Source of the DNA: Streptomyces sp. SID14478
GTDB taxonomy: Bacteria > Actinomycetota > Actinomycetes > Streptomycetales > Streptomycetaceae
Direction of reading: 5' to 3'
Length of the DNA: 64,000 nucleotides
NCBI RefSeq assembly: GCF_010548525.1
Contig: NZ_JAAGMG010001065.1
Location: 88,017 to 152,016, forward strand
Shown: piece by piece, positions 1 to 8,286 of the stretch
Numbering within the stretch: position 1 is the first letter of the stretch
Layout: each line of letters begins with the position of its first letter
The notes under the pieces: model-generated
Told to the model about the DNA's origin: nothing
What the model saw: only the letters and a program-made list of their open reading frames with translations
Databases searched by the model: none
Program-made: the position numbers and the translations under genes

Positions 1-100
1 ACCTAATGGGGTGAAGGGCTTGCGAGGAGAGTCCGGGATCTTCCCGGTCTGTCCATCCTTGGGCACGCGGCCGCAGTGGGCCGCGGACAAGGAGAGTTCG

Positions 101-688
101 GTGGACAAGCACGACGGGCGCGAGACGGCGCAGTCTCGGGCAGGTGATCGCGGCGGCTTGGGCGATCCCTGGTACGACGCGCTGGCCTCTGGGTGGGGCG
201 AGTGGGACGGCACGGGTGCGTCGGCACCCGTTGTGCCCGCCCAGTCCGCGCACCGGGAGCGGAGTACGGCGGGGGTTTATCTGGAGGTGCAGCGCAGTGC
301 CGCCTTCCAGCAAGTGCGCGGGCGGTACCGGAGGTTCGTCTTCCCCGCGTGCGCGATCTTCTTCGCCTGGTACGTCGCGTACATCGTGGCGGCCACCAGC
401 GCGCCCACGTTGATGGCCCGCCCTGTCGCGGGCTCCGTGAACGTGGCGATGGTCGCGGGGCTCGGTCAGTTCGCCAGTACGTTCCTGCTGACATGGCTGT
501 ACGTGCGCCACGCCAGGCTGCACCGGGACCGGGCAGCTCTCGAACTGCGCTGGGACACACAGGAGATGACCCGAGGAATCGACGCATCCCCTCGCGTGAA
601 CGGTTCCGCGCGGGTGAACGGGACGGCGACGGCGCACGGGACGGGTCACCAGGACGGTTCGGCGCTCAGTGAGGGTGGCCAGCGATGA
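101..688 (+). CDS. DUF485 membrane protein, partner of acetate-type symporter
   Basis: Small inner-membrane protein of the DUF485 family, 195 aa. These proteins are normally encoded directly before acetate/monocarboxylate sodium:solute symporters and are thought to be an accessory subunit. A GTG at 101 is chosen because AAGGAGAG lies just upstream at 89-96; an earlier in-frame ATG at 11 would add 30 residues with no family resemblance. The DUF485 core is the middle third: an RYRRFVFP approach, then two hydrophobic helices (around IFFAWYVAYIVAA and MVAGLGQFASTFLLTWLYV). The N-terminal 60 residues and the C-terminal tail are hydrophilic and low complexity. It overlaps the symporter start by 4 bases (ATGA), so the two are translationally coupled. 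Confidence 0.85.
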   Translation: MDKHDGRETAQSRAGDRGGLGDPWYDALASGWGEWDGTGASAPVVPAQSAHRERSTAGVYLEVQRSAAFQQVRGRYRRFVFPACAIFFAWYVAYIVAATSAPTLMARPVAGSVNVAMVAGLGQFASTFLLTWLYVRHARLHRDRAALELRWDTQEMTRGIDASPRVNGSARVNGTATAHGTGHQDGSALSEGGQR

Positions 689-2289
689 CGGGAACCCATC
701 AGACCCTGGCGCTGGTCCTGTTCAGCGTGTTCGTGGCGGTCACGCTCGCCATCACCACCTGGGTGGGCCGCAACCGGCACGGCTCGGCGGAGGAGTTCTA
801 CGCGGGCGGCCGGCTCTTCTCGCCGATGGAGAACGGTTTTGCCATCGCGGGTGACTACATGTCGGCCGCCTCGTTCCTCGGTATCTCCGGACTGATCGCG
901 CTCTTCGGGTACGACGGCCTGCTGTACTCGGTCGGCTTCCTGGTGGCCTGGCTCGTCGTGCTCTTCCTGGTCGCCGAACTGGTGCGCAACTGCGGCCGGT
1001 TCACGATGGCCGACGTCGTGGCGGCCAGGATGCGGGAGCGACCGGTCCGCATCGCGGCGGGAACTTCCTCGGTCACCGTGTCCGTTCTCTATCTGGTGGC
1101 GCAGATGGTCGGCGCGGGGAGCCTCGTCGCGCTGCTGCTGGGTGGCGAGAGCGGGGGCGCGCAGGCGTGGACCGTCGTCGGCGTGGGCGCGCTCATGGTG
1201 ATCTATGTGTCGTTGGGAGGGATGCGGGCCACCACGTGGATCCAGATCGTCAAGGCCGTCCTGCTCATGGGCGGGACGATCGCCCTGACGGTGCTCGTCC
1301 TGGCCCGCTTCCACGGGGACTTCGACGAGCTGCTGCGCACGGCCGCGACGCGCAGCGGGCACGGCTCCGACTTCCTCGTGCCCGGCCTGAAGTACGGCGG
1401 GAGCTGGACCGCGCGCTTCGACTTCATCAGTCTGGGCCTCGCGCTCGTGCTCGGCACGGCGGGCCTCCCGCACATCCTGTCGCGCTTCTACACGGTGCCG
1501 ACCGCGCGGGCCGCCCGCCGATCGGTCGTCTGGTCCATCGGGCTCATCGGCAGCTTCTACCTGATGACGATCGTGCTCGGGTTCGGCGCGGCGGCCATCG
1601 TGGGCTCCGACGCCGTCCGGACCTCAAATGCCGCGGGGAACACGGCAGTTCCGCTGCTCGCCCTCGATCTGGGCGGTGGCGCGGACTCCACGGGCGGCAC
1701 GGTGCTGTTCGCGATCGTCGCCGCGATCGCCTTCGCCACGATCCTCGCCGTCGTCGCCGGGATCACCCTCGCCTCCTCGGCCTCCGTGGCGCACGACCTG
1801 TACGCGTCGCTGCGCAGGCACGCCGGGAAGCACGGAGGAAAGCAGCACAGCGAGGTCGCGGTGGCACGGGTGGCCGCCGCCGGGATCGGTGTGCTCGCGA
1901 TCGCGCTCGGGCTGCTCGCCCGCGATCTGAACGTCGCGTTCCTCGTCGGCCTGGCCTTCGCCGTCGCCGCGTCCGCCAATCTCCCCGTGCTGCTCTACTC
2001 GCTGTTCTGGCGGAACTTCACCACGCGCGGAGCGGTGTGGTCGGTGTACGGCGGACTGGTGCCGGCACTGGCGCTCGTCGTGCTGTCACCGGTGGTCTCC
2101 GGGAGCCCCACGTCCCTGTTCCCGGGCGTCGACTTCCAGTTCTTCCCGCTGGAGAACCCGGGGCTCATCTCCATCCCGCTCGGCTTCCTGGCCGGCTGGC
2201 TGGGCACGCTGACCAGTGCCGAGCCGCCGGACGAGGCCAAGCACGCGGAGACGGAGGTGCGCTCCCTCACCGGCGCGGGAGCCGTGTGA
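685..2289 (+). CDS. Sodium:solute symporter, acetate/monocarboxylate (ActP/MctC) type
   Basis: Integral membrane permease of the solute:sodium symporter family, 534 aa, the usual length for ActP/MctC. These proteins import acetate, propionate or pyruvate with sodium or protons. Visible family features are the N-terminal S-A-E-E-F-Y-A-G-G-R segment, the G-D-Y-M-S-A-A-S-F-L-G-I-S-G helix (unwound substrate/Na+ helix), the Y-V-S-L-G-G-M-R-A-T-T-W stretch, and G-L-P-H-I-L-S-R-F-Y in the middle. About 13 hydrophobic helices are visible. It follows the DUF485 gene with a 4-base overlap and is convergent with a CitA/CitB-type two-component pair, a likely regulator of organic-acid uptake. Exact substrate cannot be read from the sequence. 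Confidence 0.88.
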   Translation: MTGTHQTLALVLFSVFVAVTLAITTWVGRNRHGSAEEFYAGGRLFSPMENGFAIAGDYMSAASFLGISGLIALFGYDGLLYSVGFLVAWLVVLFLVAELVRNCGRFTMADVVAARMRERPVRIAAGTSSVTVSVLYLVAQMVGAGSLVALLLGGESGGAQAWTVVGVGALMVIYVSLGGMRATTWIQIVKAVLLMGGTIALTVLVLARFHGDFDELLRTAATRSGHGSDFLVPGLKYGGSWTARFDFISLGLALVLGTAGLPHILSRFYTVPTARAARRSVVWSIGLIGSFYLMTIVLGFGAAAIVGSDAVRTSNAAGNTAVPLLALDLGGGADSTGGTVLFAIVAAIAFATILAVVAGITLASSASVAHDLYASLRRHAGKHGGKQHSEVAVARVAAAGIGVLAIALGLLARDLNVAFLVGLAFAVAASANLPVLLYSLFWRNFTTRGAVWSVYGGLVPALALVVLSPVVSGSPTSLFPGVDFQFFPLENPGLISIPLGFLAGWLGTLTSAEPPDEAKHAETEVRSLTGAGAV

Positions 2290-2335
2290 CACGCAGCCGA
2301 CCGGGCCCGGCGGCTCCGGCTGCCGGGCCGATCGC

Positions 2336-3013
2336 TCAGCGGCTGGCGGCCCACACGTAGCGGTGTTCGGGCCGCCCGGTGTCGCCGTACTTGAGGCTCA
2401 GCCGCACCCGCCCCGTGCGCTCCAGCAGCTTCAGATAGCGCTGCGCGGTCTGGCGGCTGAGCCGGGTCCGGTCGGCCAGCTCCTGCGCGGAGAGCGGCCC
2501 CTCGGCGTCCATCAGGGCCCGGCGGACGAGTTCGGCCGTGGTCGGGGAGTGCCCCTTCGGGAGCTCGGGCGTCGGGGTGGCCGACAGCGCGCCGAAGATC
2601 CGGTCGACCTCCGCCTGTTCGGCCTCGCCCCCGCCGTCCAGGGTGCGGCGCAGTACCGCGTAGGCCTCCAACTTGCCGCGCAGACCCGCGAACGAGAACG
2701 GCTTGACCAAGTACTGCAGTGCCCCGTGCCGCATCGCGGACTGCACGGTGGCCACGTCGCGGGCCGCGGTCACCATGATCACGTCGATCTGGTGGCCGCG
2801 CTCGCGCACCGTGCGCGCGACATCGAGACCCGTCTCGTCCGGGAGGTAGTGGTCGAGCAGGATCAGGTCGATCGCGAGATCCTCGACCCGCTGCAGTGCC
2901 TCGGCAGCGCTGTGCGCCTTGGCGGCCACCCGGAATCCGGCCATCTTCGCCACGTAGGCGGCGTTCACGTCGGCGACGCGGACGTCGTCGTCGACGACCA
3001 GGACCTCGATCAT
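2336..3013 (-). CDS. CitB/DcuR-type response regulator
   Basis: DNA-binding response regulator, 225 aa. Residues 1-120 are a receiver domain: acidic pocket D8-D10, phosphoacceptor D54 in ILLDHYLPD, and the conserved Lys in YLVKPF. Residues about 160-225 form a winged-helix HTH (SAQELADRTRLSRQTAQRYLK) typical of the CitB/DcuR/MalR group rather than OmpR or NarL types. The ATG at 3013 overlaps the stop of the sensor-kinase gene (ATGA), so both come from one transcript with the kinase first. The pair faces the acetate-type symporter operon with only a 46-base gap. A paralogue lies at 55213-55884. Confidence 0.88.
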   Translation of the reverse strand: MIEVLVVDDDVRVADVNAAYVAKMAGFRVAAKAHSAAEALQRVEDLAIDLILLDHYLPDETGLDVARTVRERGHQIDVIMVTAARDVATVQSAMRHGALQYLVKPFSFAGLRGKLEAYAVLRRTLDGGGEAEQAEVDRIFGALSATPTPELPKGHSPTTAELVRRALMDAEGPLSAQELADRTRLSRQTAQRYLKLLERTGRVRLSLKYGDTGRPEHRYVWAASR

Positions 3014-4653
3014 CGGACCTCCTGGGCGGGGCTCGGCACGGTGTCGGTGAAGGCTTCCGGAAGGACGACGACGAAGTCGGCTCCCCCGGTGGGCGACGCC
3101 TTCACTTCGGCCGTGCCGCCCTGGCGTTCGGCGAGCCGTCGCACCAGCGCGAGCCCGATCCCGCGCTTGCCGTGTGCCGGCGGCTCCTTGGTCGACCAGC
3201 CTTCCACGAAGACGCTCTCACGATGGTCCGCCGGGACCCCCGGGCCCGTATCGCGTACCCGAAGGACCGCGGCACGGCCCTCCGCTCGCAAGGACACCTC
3301 TACGCGCGCGTGCCGCCCCGAACCGGCGGCGGCGTCCAGGGCGTTGTCCACGAGGTTGCCGACGATCGTGACCAGCCCACGCGGATCGACGAGCCGGTCC
3401 GGCAGCTCGGTGTCGCGGGAGATCTCCAGCGCGACCCCGCGTTCCGCGGCGACCGTCGCCTTGCCCACCAGGAGCGCCGCGAGCAGCGGATCCTGGATCT
3501 TCTCGGTGATCTGCTCCGCGGTGACCCGGTGCGCGCCCGCGACCTCGCCGACGAACTCCGCCGCCTCTTCGTACATCTCCAGCTCCAGCAGCCCCAGCAA
3601 GGTGTGCATGCGGTTGGCGTGCTCGTGGTCCTGGGCGCGCAGCGCGTCGATGAGGCCGCGGGTGGAGTCGAGTTCGCGGCCCAGCTGCTCCAGCTCGGTG
3701 CGGTCGCGCAGGGTCGCCACGGCGCCCCCGTCGTCGGTGGGCATCCGGTTGGTGACGAGGACGCGATGGCCGCGCACCGTCAGCAGGTCGGTCCCGGTCA
3801 CCCGGCCGGCGAGCACGTCCGTCGTCCGGCCGGGGCCCAGCGCGCCGTCCAAGGTCTGCCCGATCGCCGCGGCGTCCACGGCGAGCAGGCGCTGCGCCTC
3901 GTCGTTCAGCAGCCGTATCCGACCGGTCCTGTCGAGCGCGACGACGCCCTCACGGATGCCGTGCAGCATCGCCTCGCGCTCGGCCAGCAGAGCGGAGATG
4001 TCCGAGAACGCCAGGTCACGCGTCTGCCGCTGCACCCGGCGCGAGATCAGATACGCGGCGAGCGCGCCGACCGCCAACGCGCCGCCCGCGTAGGCGAACA
4101 GGCCGGGGATCGCGTGGACGAGGCGCGCGCGGACGCTGTCGTACTCGATGCCGACCGACACCGCGCCCACGATGGCCCCGTCAGCGTCCTTCAGGGGCAC
4201 TTTGCCGCGCGCGGAGCGGCCGAGGGTGCCGTCGTCGATCTCCATCACCTTGCGGCCCGCCAGCGCCCGGCGGGGGTCCGTCGAGACGACCTTCCCGATC
4301 TGGCCGCGATCGGTGTGCGACCAGCGCACCCCGTCCTTGTTCATGATCACGACGTACTCGGCGCCGCTGGCCCGCCGGATCCGCTCGGCCGCGGCCTGCA
4401 CGGGGCCCCGCGTGGTCGGCCGCGAGGACCGCAGGTCGGCGGCGATCTGCGGCTGCGCGGCCGTGGTCTGCGCGATGGCCAGGGCGCGCCGCATGGCCTG
4501 GTCGTCCAGTTGGTCGCTCAGCGGCGCGAGGAACAAGCCGGTCGCGAGCACGGCCACCCCGGCGGCGATCGCCACCTGCATCAGCAGGACCTGCGCGAAC
4601 ACGCGCCTCGGCAGACCGAGACGCAGACGGCGGGTGGGGACGGACGTGCTCAT
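3010..4653 (-). CDS. CitA/DcuS-type sensor histidine kinase
   Basis: Membrane sensor kinase, 547 aa. Order: basic N-terminus; TM1 about 18-40; extracytoplasmic PAS/Cache sensor about 45-175 (VVIMNKDGVRWSHTD, IGKVVSTDPRRALAG); TM2 about 180-200; cytoplasmic PAS about 215-320; dimerisation region with phosphoacceptor H343 in the D-H-E-H-A-N-R-M-H context; then a HATPase_c domain with the N-box NLVDNALDAA and D-T-G-P-G-V-P. This is the DcuS/CitA layout, whose members sense C4-dicarboxylates or citrate outside the cell. It is coupled to the response regulator downstream. The ligand is unknown; adjacency to an acetate-type symporter suggests a carboxylic acid. Confidence 0.87.
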   Translation of the reverse strand: MSTSVPTRRLRLGLPRRVFAQVLLMQVAIAAGVAVLATGLFLAPLSDQLDDQAMRRALAIAQTTAAQPQIAADLRSSRPTTRGPVQAAAERIRRASGAEYVVIMNKDGVRWSHTDRGQIGKVVSTDPRRALAGRKVMEIDDGTLGRSARGKVPLKDADGAIVGAVSVGIEYDSVRARLVHAIPGLFAYAGGALAVGALAAYLISRRVQRQTRDLAFSDISALLAEREAMLHGIREGVVALDRTGRIRLLNDEAQRLLAVDAAAIGQTLDGALGPGRTTDVLAGRVTGTDLLTVRGHRVLVTNRMPTDDGGAVATLRDRTELEQLGRELDSTRGLIDALRAQDHEHANRMHTLLGLLELEMYEEAAEFVGEVAGAHRVTAEQITEKIQDPLLAALLVGKATVAAERGVALEISRDTELPDRLVDPRGLVTIVGNLVDNALDAAAGSGRHARVEVSLRAEGRAAVLRVRDTGPGVPADHRESVFVEGWSTKEPPAHGKRGIGLALVRRLAERQGGTAEVKASPTGGADFVVVLPEAFTDTVPSPAQEVR

Positions 4654-4731
4654 GAGGACGAACGGTACGGGGCCTTCCGGTCCCGTTCGAAGCCCTTGTG
4701 GCGCGGATCTCGTACGTCCTCGCAGGCGTCG

Positions 4732-5658
4732 TCAGCCGAGCGCCGCGGGAACCTCACGCACAGCCACGACGTCCATACGCGCCGGTGACCCGAGGGCGCC
4801 GCCGCAGCTCTCCGGGCGAGGCGGGAGGGAGGCGCCCTGGGCGACCGTCACGCGCCAATGGCGTCCGTCGGTGTGGGCGACGCTGACCTCCCAGTGCGGC
4901 ACGTCACCTGCCACGGCCTGTGTCCTGACGACCGTCAAGGCGGCGGCACCGTCCACGTGGGCAGTGCGGCGCACCGCCAACTCCGCGGCCTGGCCCGGAC
5001 GTTCCCAGGCGGAGCTGCCGCGGCAGCCGTCGGTCACGATGCGTTCCAGGCGCACCGCCTCCAGGATCTCCTTCACGTCCGCCGCCGTGGCCCTCGCGTA
5101 GGCGTACCCGTACGGCAGCACCAGGAGGGTGGGGGAGAAGCGGTGGCCGCCGAGATGTGTGACCTCCCAGACGCCCTCGACTCCGGAGCGGGCGAGTTCG
5201 GAGGCCAACGGCCGCCCTAGTAGCGCGCAGCAGCGGTCCCGCTTGCCATTGGTGCAGACGAGCGCGAGCGGTGCACCTGTATGCGGCTCACCGAAGCCTC
5301 CGTGATGGCCTGCTCCCAAGGCGGCGAAGTCGAGCCCCAGCAGTTCTTCGGGCCTCTGGGTGGTGGTGCTGCGCAGCCAGGCGTTCCCCGGAGTCGTGTG
5401 GGCCACGTACACCTGCTGCCGAGCCGGAGCGTGGCAGTCGGCATGCCGCCCGGGGCGGCGCACGAGGGCGACGCGCACTCCGGTGCCCTCGGCGGCCGCC
5501 TCCAGGGCGCGGCCCACGTCGGGATCGAGATGGCTGGAGGTCAGGGCCTTCGCTCCCCAGGGCCCCGGCTGCTCGATCAGCAGCCAGGTGCGGGCGGTGG
5601 CCGCGGTCCCGGCGGGAGATTCGGCAAGATCCAGCGAGGCGGTCGCGCACGTACTCAC
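4732..5658 (-). CDS. Sucrase/ferredoxin-like (thioredoxin-fold [2Fe-2S]) protein
   Basis: 308-aa protein of the sucrase/ferredoxin-like family (PF06999 type), a C-terminal thioredoxin-like ferredoxin fold found in actinobacteria and yeast. Recognisable segments are VCTNGKRDRCCALLGRPLA (cluster-binding cysteines), WEVTHLGGHRFSPTLLVLP and YGYAYARA, the family hallmark in which His and Cys are thought to hold a [2Fe-2S] centre. An additional Cys pair lies in the N-terminal half. The start is a GTG at 5658 without a strong ribosome site. It ends 27 bases after the citrate synthase stop on the same strand, so co-transcription behind that gene is possible. Physiological partner unknown. Confidence 0.75.
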   Translation of the reverse strand: MSTCATASLDLAESPAGTAATARTWLLIEQPGPWGAKALTSSHLDPDVGRALEAAAEGTGVRVALVRRPGRHADCHAPARQQVYVAHTTPGNAWLRSTTTQRPEELLGLDFAALGAGHHGGFGEPHTGAPLALVCTNGKRDRCCALLGRPLASELARSGVEGVWEVTHLGGHRFSPTLLVLPYGYAYARATAADVKEILEAVRLERIVTDGCRGSSAWERPGQAAELAVRRTAHVDGAAALTVVRTQAVAGDVPHWEVSVAHTDGRHWRVTVAQGASLPPRPESCGGALGSPARMDVVAVREVPAALG

Positions 5659-5685
5659 GCAGGGGAGCCTAACCCGCCTGCAGGG

Positions 5686-6954
5686 TCACTCCTCCCCGGG
5701 CGTCGACGGGAGGGGCTGCGGTGGACGCGGGCCTACGTAGTGGCCTGTCGGGCGCATACGTAGGGGGCGCTCCCCGTACTCCTCCAGGGCGTGGGCGATC
5801 CAGCCGGCTGTCCGCGCCACCGCGAAGATCGTCTCGCCCGCTTCGGCGGCCATGCCGTACGAGGCGGTGAACGCGGCGAGGGCGAGGTCCACGTTGGCGT
5901 GCAGGTCCGTGTGACGGGCGGTTGTCGCCACGACGTCGCGGGCCGCGGCCAGCGCGGGCTGTGCGGCGGGCAGCTCCTCCAGTGCGGCGAACAGGGCCGT
6001 CGCGCGCGGATCCTCACCCTTGTAGAGGCGATGGCCGAGCCCGGGGACGCGGCGCCCCGCGCGGAGTTCGTCGGCCACCACATGGCCCGCGCTGCCCCGG
6101 TCGAGGACGTCGAGGAGCATGCGGTGGGCCAGGCCGCTCGCCGCGCCGTGCAGGGGGCCTTCCAGGACGCCCAGACCCGCGGAGACCGCCGCGTAGGCGT
6201 GCGCCCTGGCCGACGCGGCGACGCGGACGGCGAGGGTGGACGCGGCCAGGTCGTGGTCGACCAGGAGGCCGAGTGCCAGGTCCAGGGCGCGCAGGGACGC
6301 CTCGTCGGGCTCCTTGTAGGACAGGCGGCCCCACAGGCGCCGGGCGATGGGCTCGCCGTCCCTGTAGGTGCTCCGCCGGAGCGGGAGCGCGGCCGCGAGC
6401 GTCGGGATGAGGGAGCGCGCGGCGCCGAGGACGGAGTCCTCGGACAGGTCGTACCGCAACGGATCGACTGTCGCGGCCGCCACGGCAGCGACCCGCAACT
6501 GGTCCACGGGGCTGCTGTGTTCGGGCAGGGCGCACACCGCCTGACGGGCCGCGGCGAGGGATTCCGCGGGGGCGGTGAACCCGGCACCGGAGCGCAGGGA
6601 GCCCGTCCAGAGCCACTCGGCGACCTCCTCGTACGAGTGGTCGGCGGCCAGCTGCGCCGCGTCGACCCCCCGGAAGAAGTACCGGTCCTGCTCGATGAGG
6701 GTGAGCCGGGTGCGCACCGACAGTTCGTCAGGGCCCGAACTCGACGTGCCCTCCCGCCTGTTGCGTCGGGCGAGGGCCTCGACCTCGGCGGCGTCGAAGG
6801 TGCTCCCGCGCCTGCCCTGGCCGCGCCGGCTGGAGAGCTGTCCGCGGCTCACGTACGCGTACACGGTCTCCGGCTTCACGCCGAGCAGCTCGGCGGTCTC
6901 CCTGGTGCTGAGTCGACGGGCCTGCTGTGCCGCTGCCGGTTCTTGATCCCTCAT
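5686..6954 (-). CDS. Citrate synthase paralogue with N-terminal DNA-binding domain
   Basis: 422-aa protein. Residues about 13-60 form an excisionase/MerR-like winged helix (L-S-T-R-E-T-A-E-L-L-G-V-K-P-E-T-V-Y-A-Y, then S-R-R-G-Q-G-R-R-G-S). Residues about 90-400 are a citrate synthase fold with the full catalytic triad visible: H269 in GPLHGAASG, H308 in GLGHRLYKGEDP, D356 in NVDLALAAF. ATG 6954 is the first start giving the HTH; in-frame sequence above it does not resemble protein. It is divergent from a second citrate synthase gene, with palindromes between them. The HTH suggests an enzyme that may bind its own control region; this is inference. Substrate could be oxaloacetate or a 2-oxoacid homologue (methylcitrate type). 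Confidence 0.85.
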   Translation of the reverse strand: MRDQEPAAAQQARRLSTRETAELLGVKPETVYAYVSRGQLSSRRGQGRRGSTFDAAEVEALARRNRREGTSSSGPDELSVRTRLTLIEQDRYFFRGVDAAQLAADHSYEEVAEWLWTGSLRSGAGFTAPAESLAAARQAVCALPEHSSPVDQLRVAAVAAATVDPLRYDLSEDSVLGAARSLIPTLAAALPLRRSTYRDGEPIARRLWGRLSYKEPDEASLRALDLALGLLVDHDLAASTLAVRVAASARAHAYAAVSAGLGVLEGPLHGAASGLAHRMLLDVLDRGSAGHVVADELRAGRRVPGLGHRLYKGEDPRATALFAALEELPAAQPALAAARDVVATTARHTDLHANVDLALAAFTASYGMAAEAGETIFAVARTAGWIAHALEEYGERPLRMRPTGHYVGPRPPQPLPSTPGEE

Positions 6955-7065
6955 GCGCGTCACCGTATCCGCATCGTGAAGCATTGATCGTGACGTATTG
7001 ATGCAATCAATATTGACAGAGATTGAGTCAATCATGGACAGTCGAATCAAGTCCAGGGAGGAAAC
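6955..7065. promoter_or_regulatory. Divergent control region with ATTGA-type palindromes
   Basis: This 111-base region separates the two divergent citrate synthase genes and is strikingly AT-rich for the window. It holds an inverted repeat ATTGAT-GCA-ATCAAT at 6997-7011, a second palindrome ATTGAGTCAAT at 7022-7032, and further half-sites (ATTGAT at 6983, ATTGAC at 7012, AATCAA at 7045). A TTGACA hexamer at 7013-7018 could be a -35 element for the rightward gene, though no convincing -10 follows at 17 bases. GGAGG at 7057-7061 is the ribosome site of the rightward gene. The HTH-bearing citrate synthase is the obvious candidate ligand (inference). Confidence 0.6.
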
Positions 7066-8235
7066 ATGCCGATCAACGGGACAACTGCCACCCCCGTCCT
7101 CGACGTACCGCGAGGGCTCGCCGGCGTCGTCGTCACCGACACCGCACTCGGTGACGTCAGGGGGCGCGAGGGCTTCTACCACTACCGCCAGTACTCGGCC
7201 GTCGAGCTCGCGCAGACCCGCGGTTTCGAGGACGTGTGGCACCTGATGATCCACGGTGAACTGCCTGATGCGGGGCGGTCGGAGGCGTTCGCCCGCGAGA
7301 CGGCGGCGCTGCGCGTGCTGCCCGACGAGGTGCGGGCCGCGCTGCCCGCCGTCGCCCGCGCCGGATCCCGTTCCGGGCCGCTCGCCGGGCTGCGTACGGC
7401 GCTCTCGCTGTTCGGCGCCTCGCGCGGTTTCCGCCCCGTCTACGACATCGACGCCGACCGCCGTCGCGCGGACACGCTCGCCGCGGCGGCAGTGGTCCCC
7501 ACGATGCTCACCGCGCTCCACCGGCTCGGCGAAGGGCTGGACCCGGTAGAGCCGCGCACGGATCTTTCGTATGCGGCCAATTACCTCTACATGCTGACGG
7601 GTGCGGTGCCGGAGCCCGCGCATGCGCGAGCGATCGAGAAGTACCTCATCTCAACCATTGATCATGGCTTCAACGCGTCCACGTTCACCGGTCGCGTCAT
7701 CGCCTCGACGGGCGCGGACGTCGCCGCCTGCCTGGTCGGTGCGGTCGGCGCCCTGTCAGGGCCGTTGCACGGCGGTGCGCCCAGCCGGGCGCTCGACACC
7801 CTGGACGCGATCGGCACCCCTGACCGCATCGACGCGTGGATCCGTGAACGGGTCCTGGCCGGGGACCGGATCATGGGTTTCGGGCACCCCGTGTACCGCA
7901 CGGAGGACCCGCGCTCGCGCATGCTGCGCGGTATCGCGGAACAGTTCGGCGGGCCGCTGGTGGAGTTCGCCGTCGAGGTCGAGCGTCATGTGGAGGCGAT
8001 CCTGGCGGAGCTCAAGCCGGGGCGTGAACTCCACACGAACGTGGAGTTCTACGCGGGCGTGGTCATGGAGCTGTGCGGCCTGCCGCGCACGATGTTCACG
8101 CCGACGTTCGCCGCCGCGCGGGTGATCGGCTGGAGCGCCAACATCCTTGAACAGGCACAGGATTCGAAGATCATTCGGCCGGCGGCCAGGTACGTCGGGG
8201 CCGAGCCGCCGGTAGCGGTGCCGTTGCCGCAGTGA
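7066..8235 (+). CDS. Citrate synthase family enzyme (second paralogue)
   Basis: 389-aa citrate synthase/methylcitrate synthase family member without a DNA-binding domain, the usual length for the short bacterial type. Catalytic histidines are H235 in GPLHGGAPS and H274 in MGFGHPVYRTEDP. At the third position the usual Asp of N-V-D is replaced by Glu (E327 in TNVEFYAGV). The C-terminus RPAARYVGAEPP is the normal CoA/citrate-binding end. The start ATG follows GGAGGAAAC. It is divergent from the HTH-fused paralogue, so the two may be co-regulated or cross-regulated. Which of the two supplies the TCA cycle cannot be decided from sequence. Confidence 0.87.
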   Translation: MPINGTTATPVLDVPRGLAGVVVTDTALGDVRGREGFYHYRQYSAVELAQTRGFEDVWHLMIHGELPDAGRSEAFARETAALRVLPDEVRAALPAVARAGSRSGPLAGLRTALSLFGASRGFRPVYDIDADRRRADTLAAAAVVPTMLTALHRLGEGLDPVEPRTDLSYAANYLYMLTGAVPEPAHARAIEKYLISTIDHGFNASTFTGRVIASTGADVAACLVGAVGALSGPLHGGAPSRALDTLDAIGTPDRIDAWIRERVLAGDRIMGFGHPVYRTEDPRSRMLRGIAEQFGGPLVEFAVEVERHVEAILAELKPGRELHTNVEFYAGVVMELCGLPRTMFTPTFAAARVIGWSANILEQAQDSKIIRPAARYVGAEPPVAVPLPQ

Positions 8236-8240
8236 CGCGT

Positions 8241-8269
8241 GAGACCCGGCGCACGATGCGCCGGGTCTC
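8241..8269. terminator. Hairpin terminator after citrate synthase
   Basis: Perfect 13-bp inverted repeat GAGACCCGGCGCA / TGCGCCGGGTCTC around a 3-base loop, between two convergent genes. There is no U-tract, as is common in Streptomyces, so it would work in both directions. Confidence 0.8.
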
Positions 8270-8286
8270 CGTCCGTCGGCCCGCGC

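Noticed and set aside
3..587. 194-aa minus-strand frame over the first gene
   Set aside because: Arg/Pro/Ser-rich shadow of the DUF485 gene, as expected in high-GC DNA; no domain.
7013..7041. Sigma-70-like promoter TTGACA before the second citrate synthase
   Set aside because: No acceptable -10 at 16-19 bases; kept only as a hint within the regulatory region.
5686..7623. 645-residue extension of the HTH-citrate synthase
   Set aside because: The added N-terminus crosses the AT-rich divergent region and the antisense of the second synthase; ATG 6954 is the sensible start.
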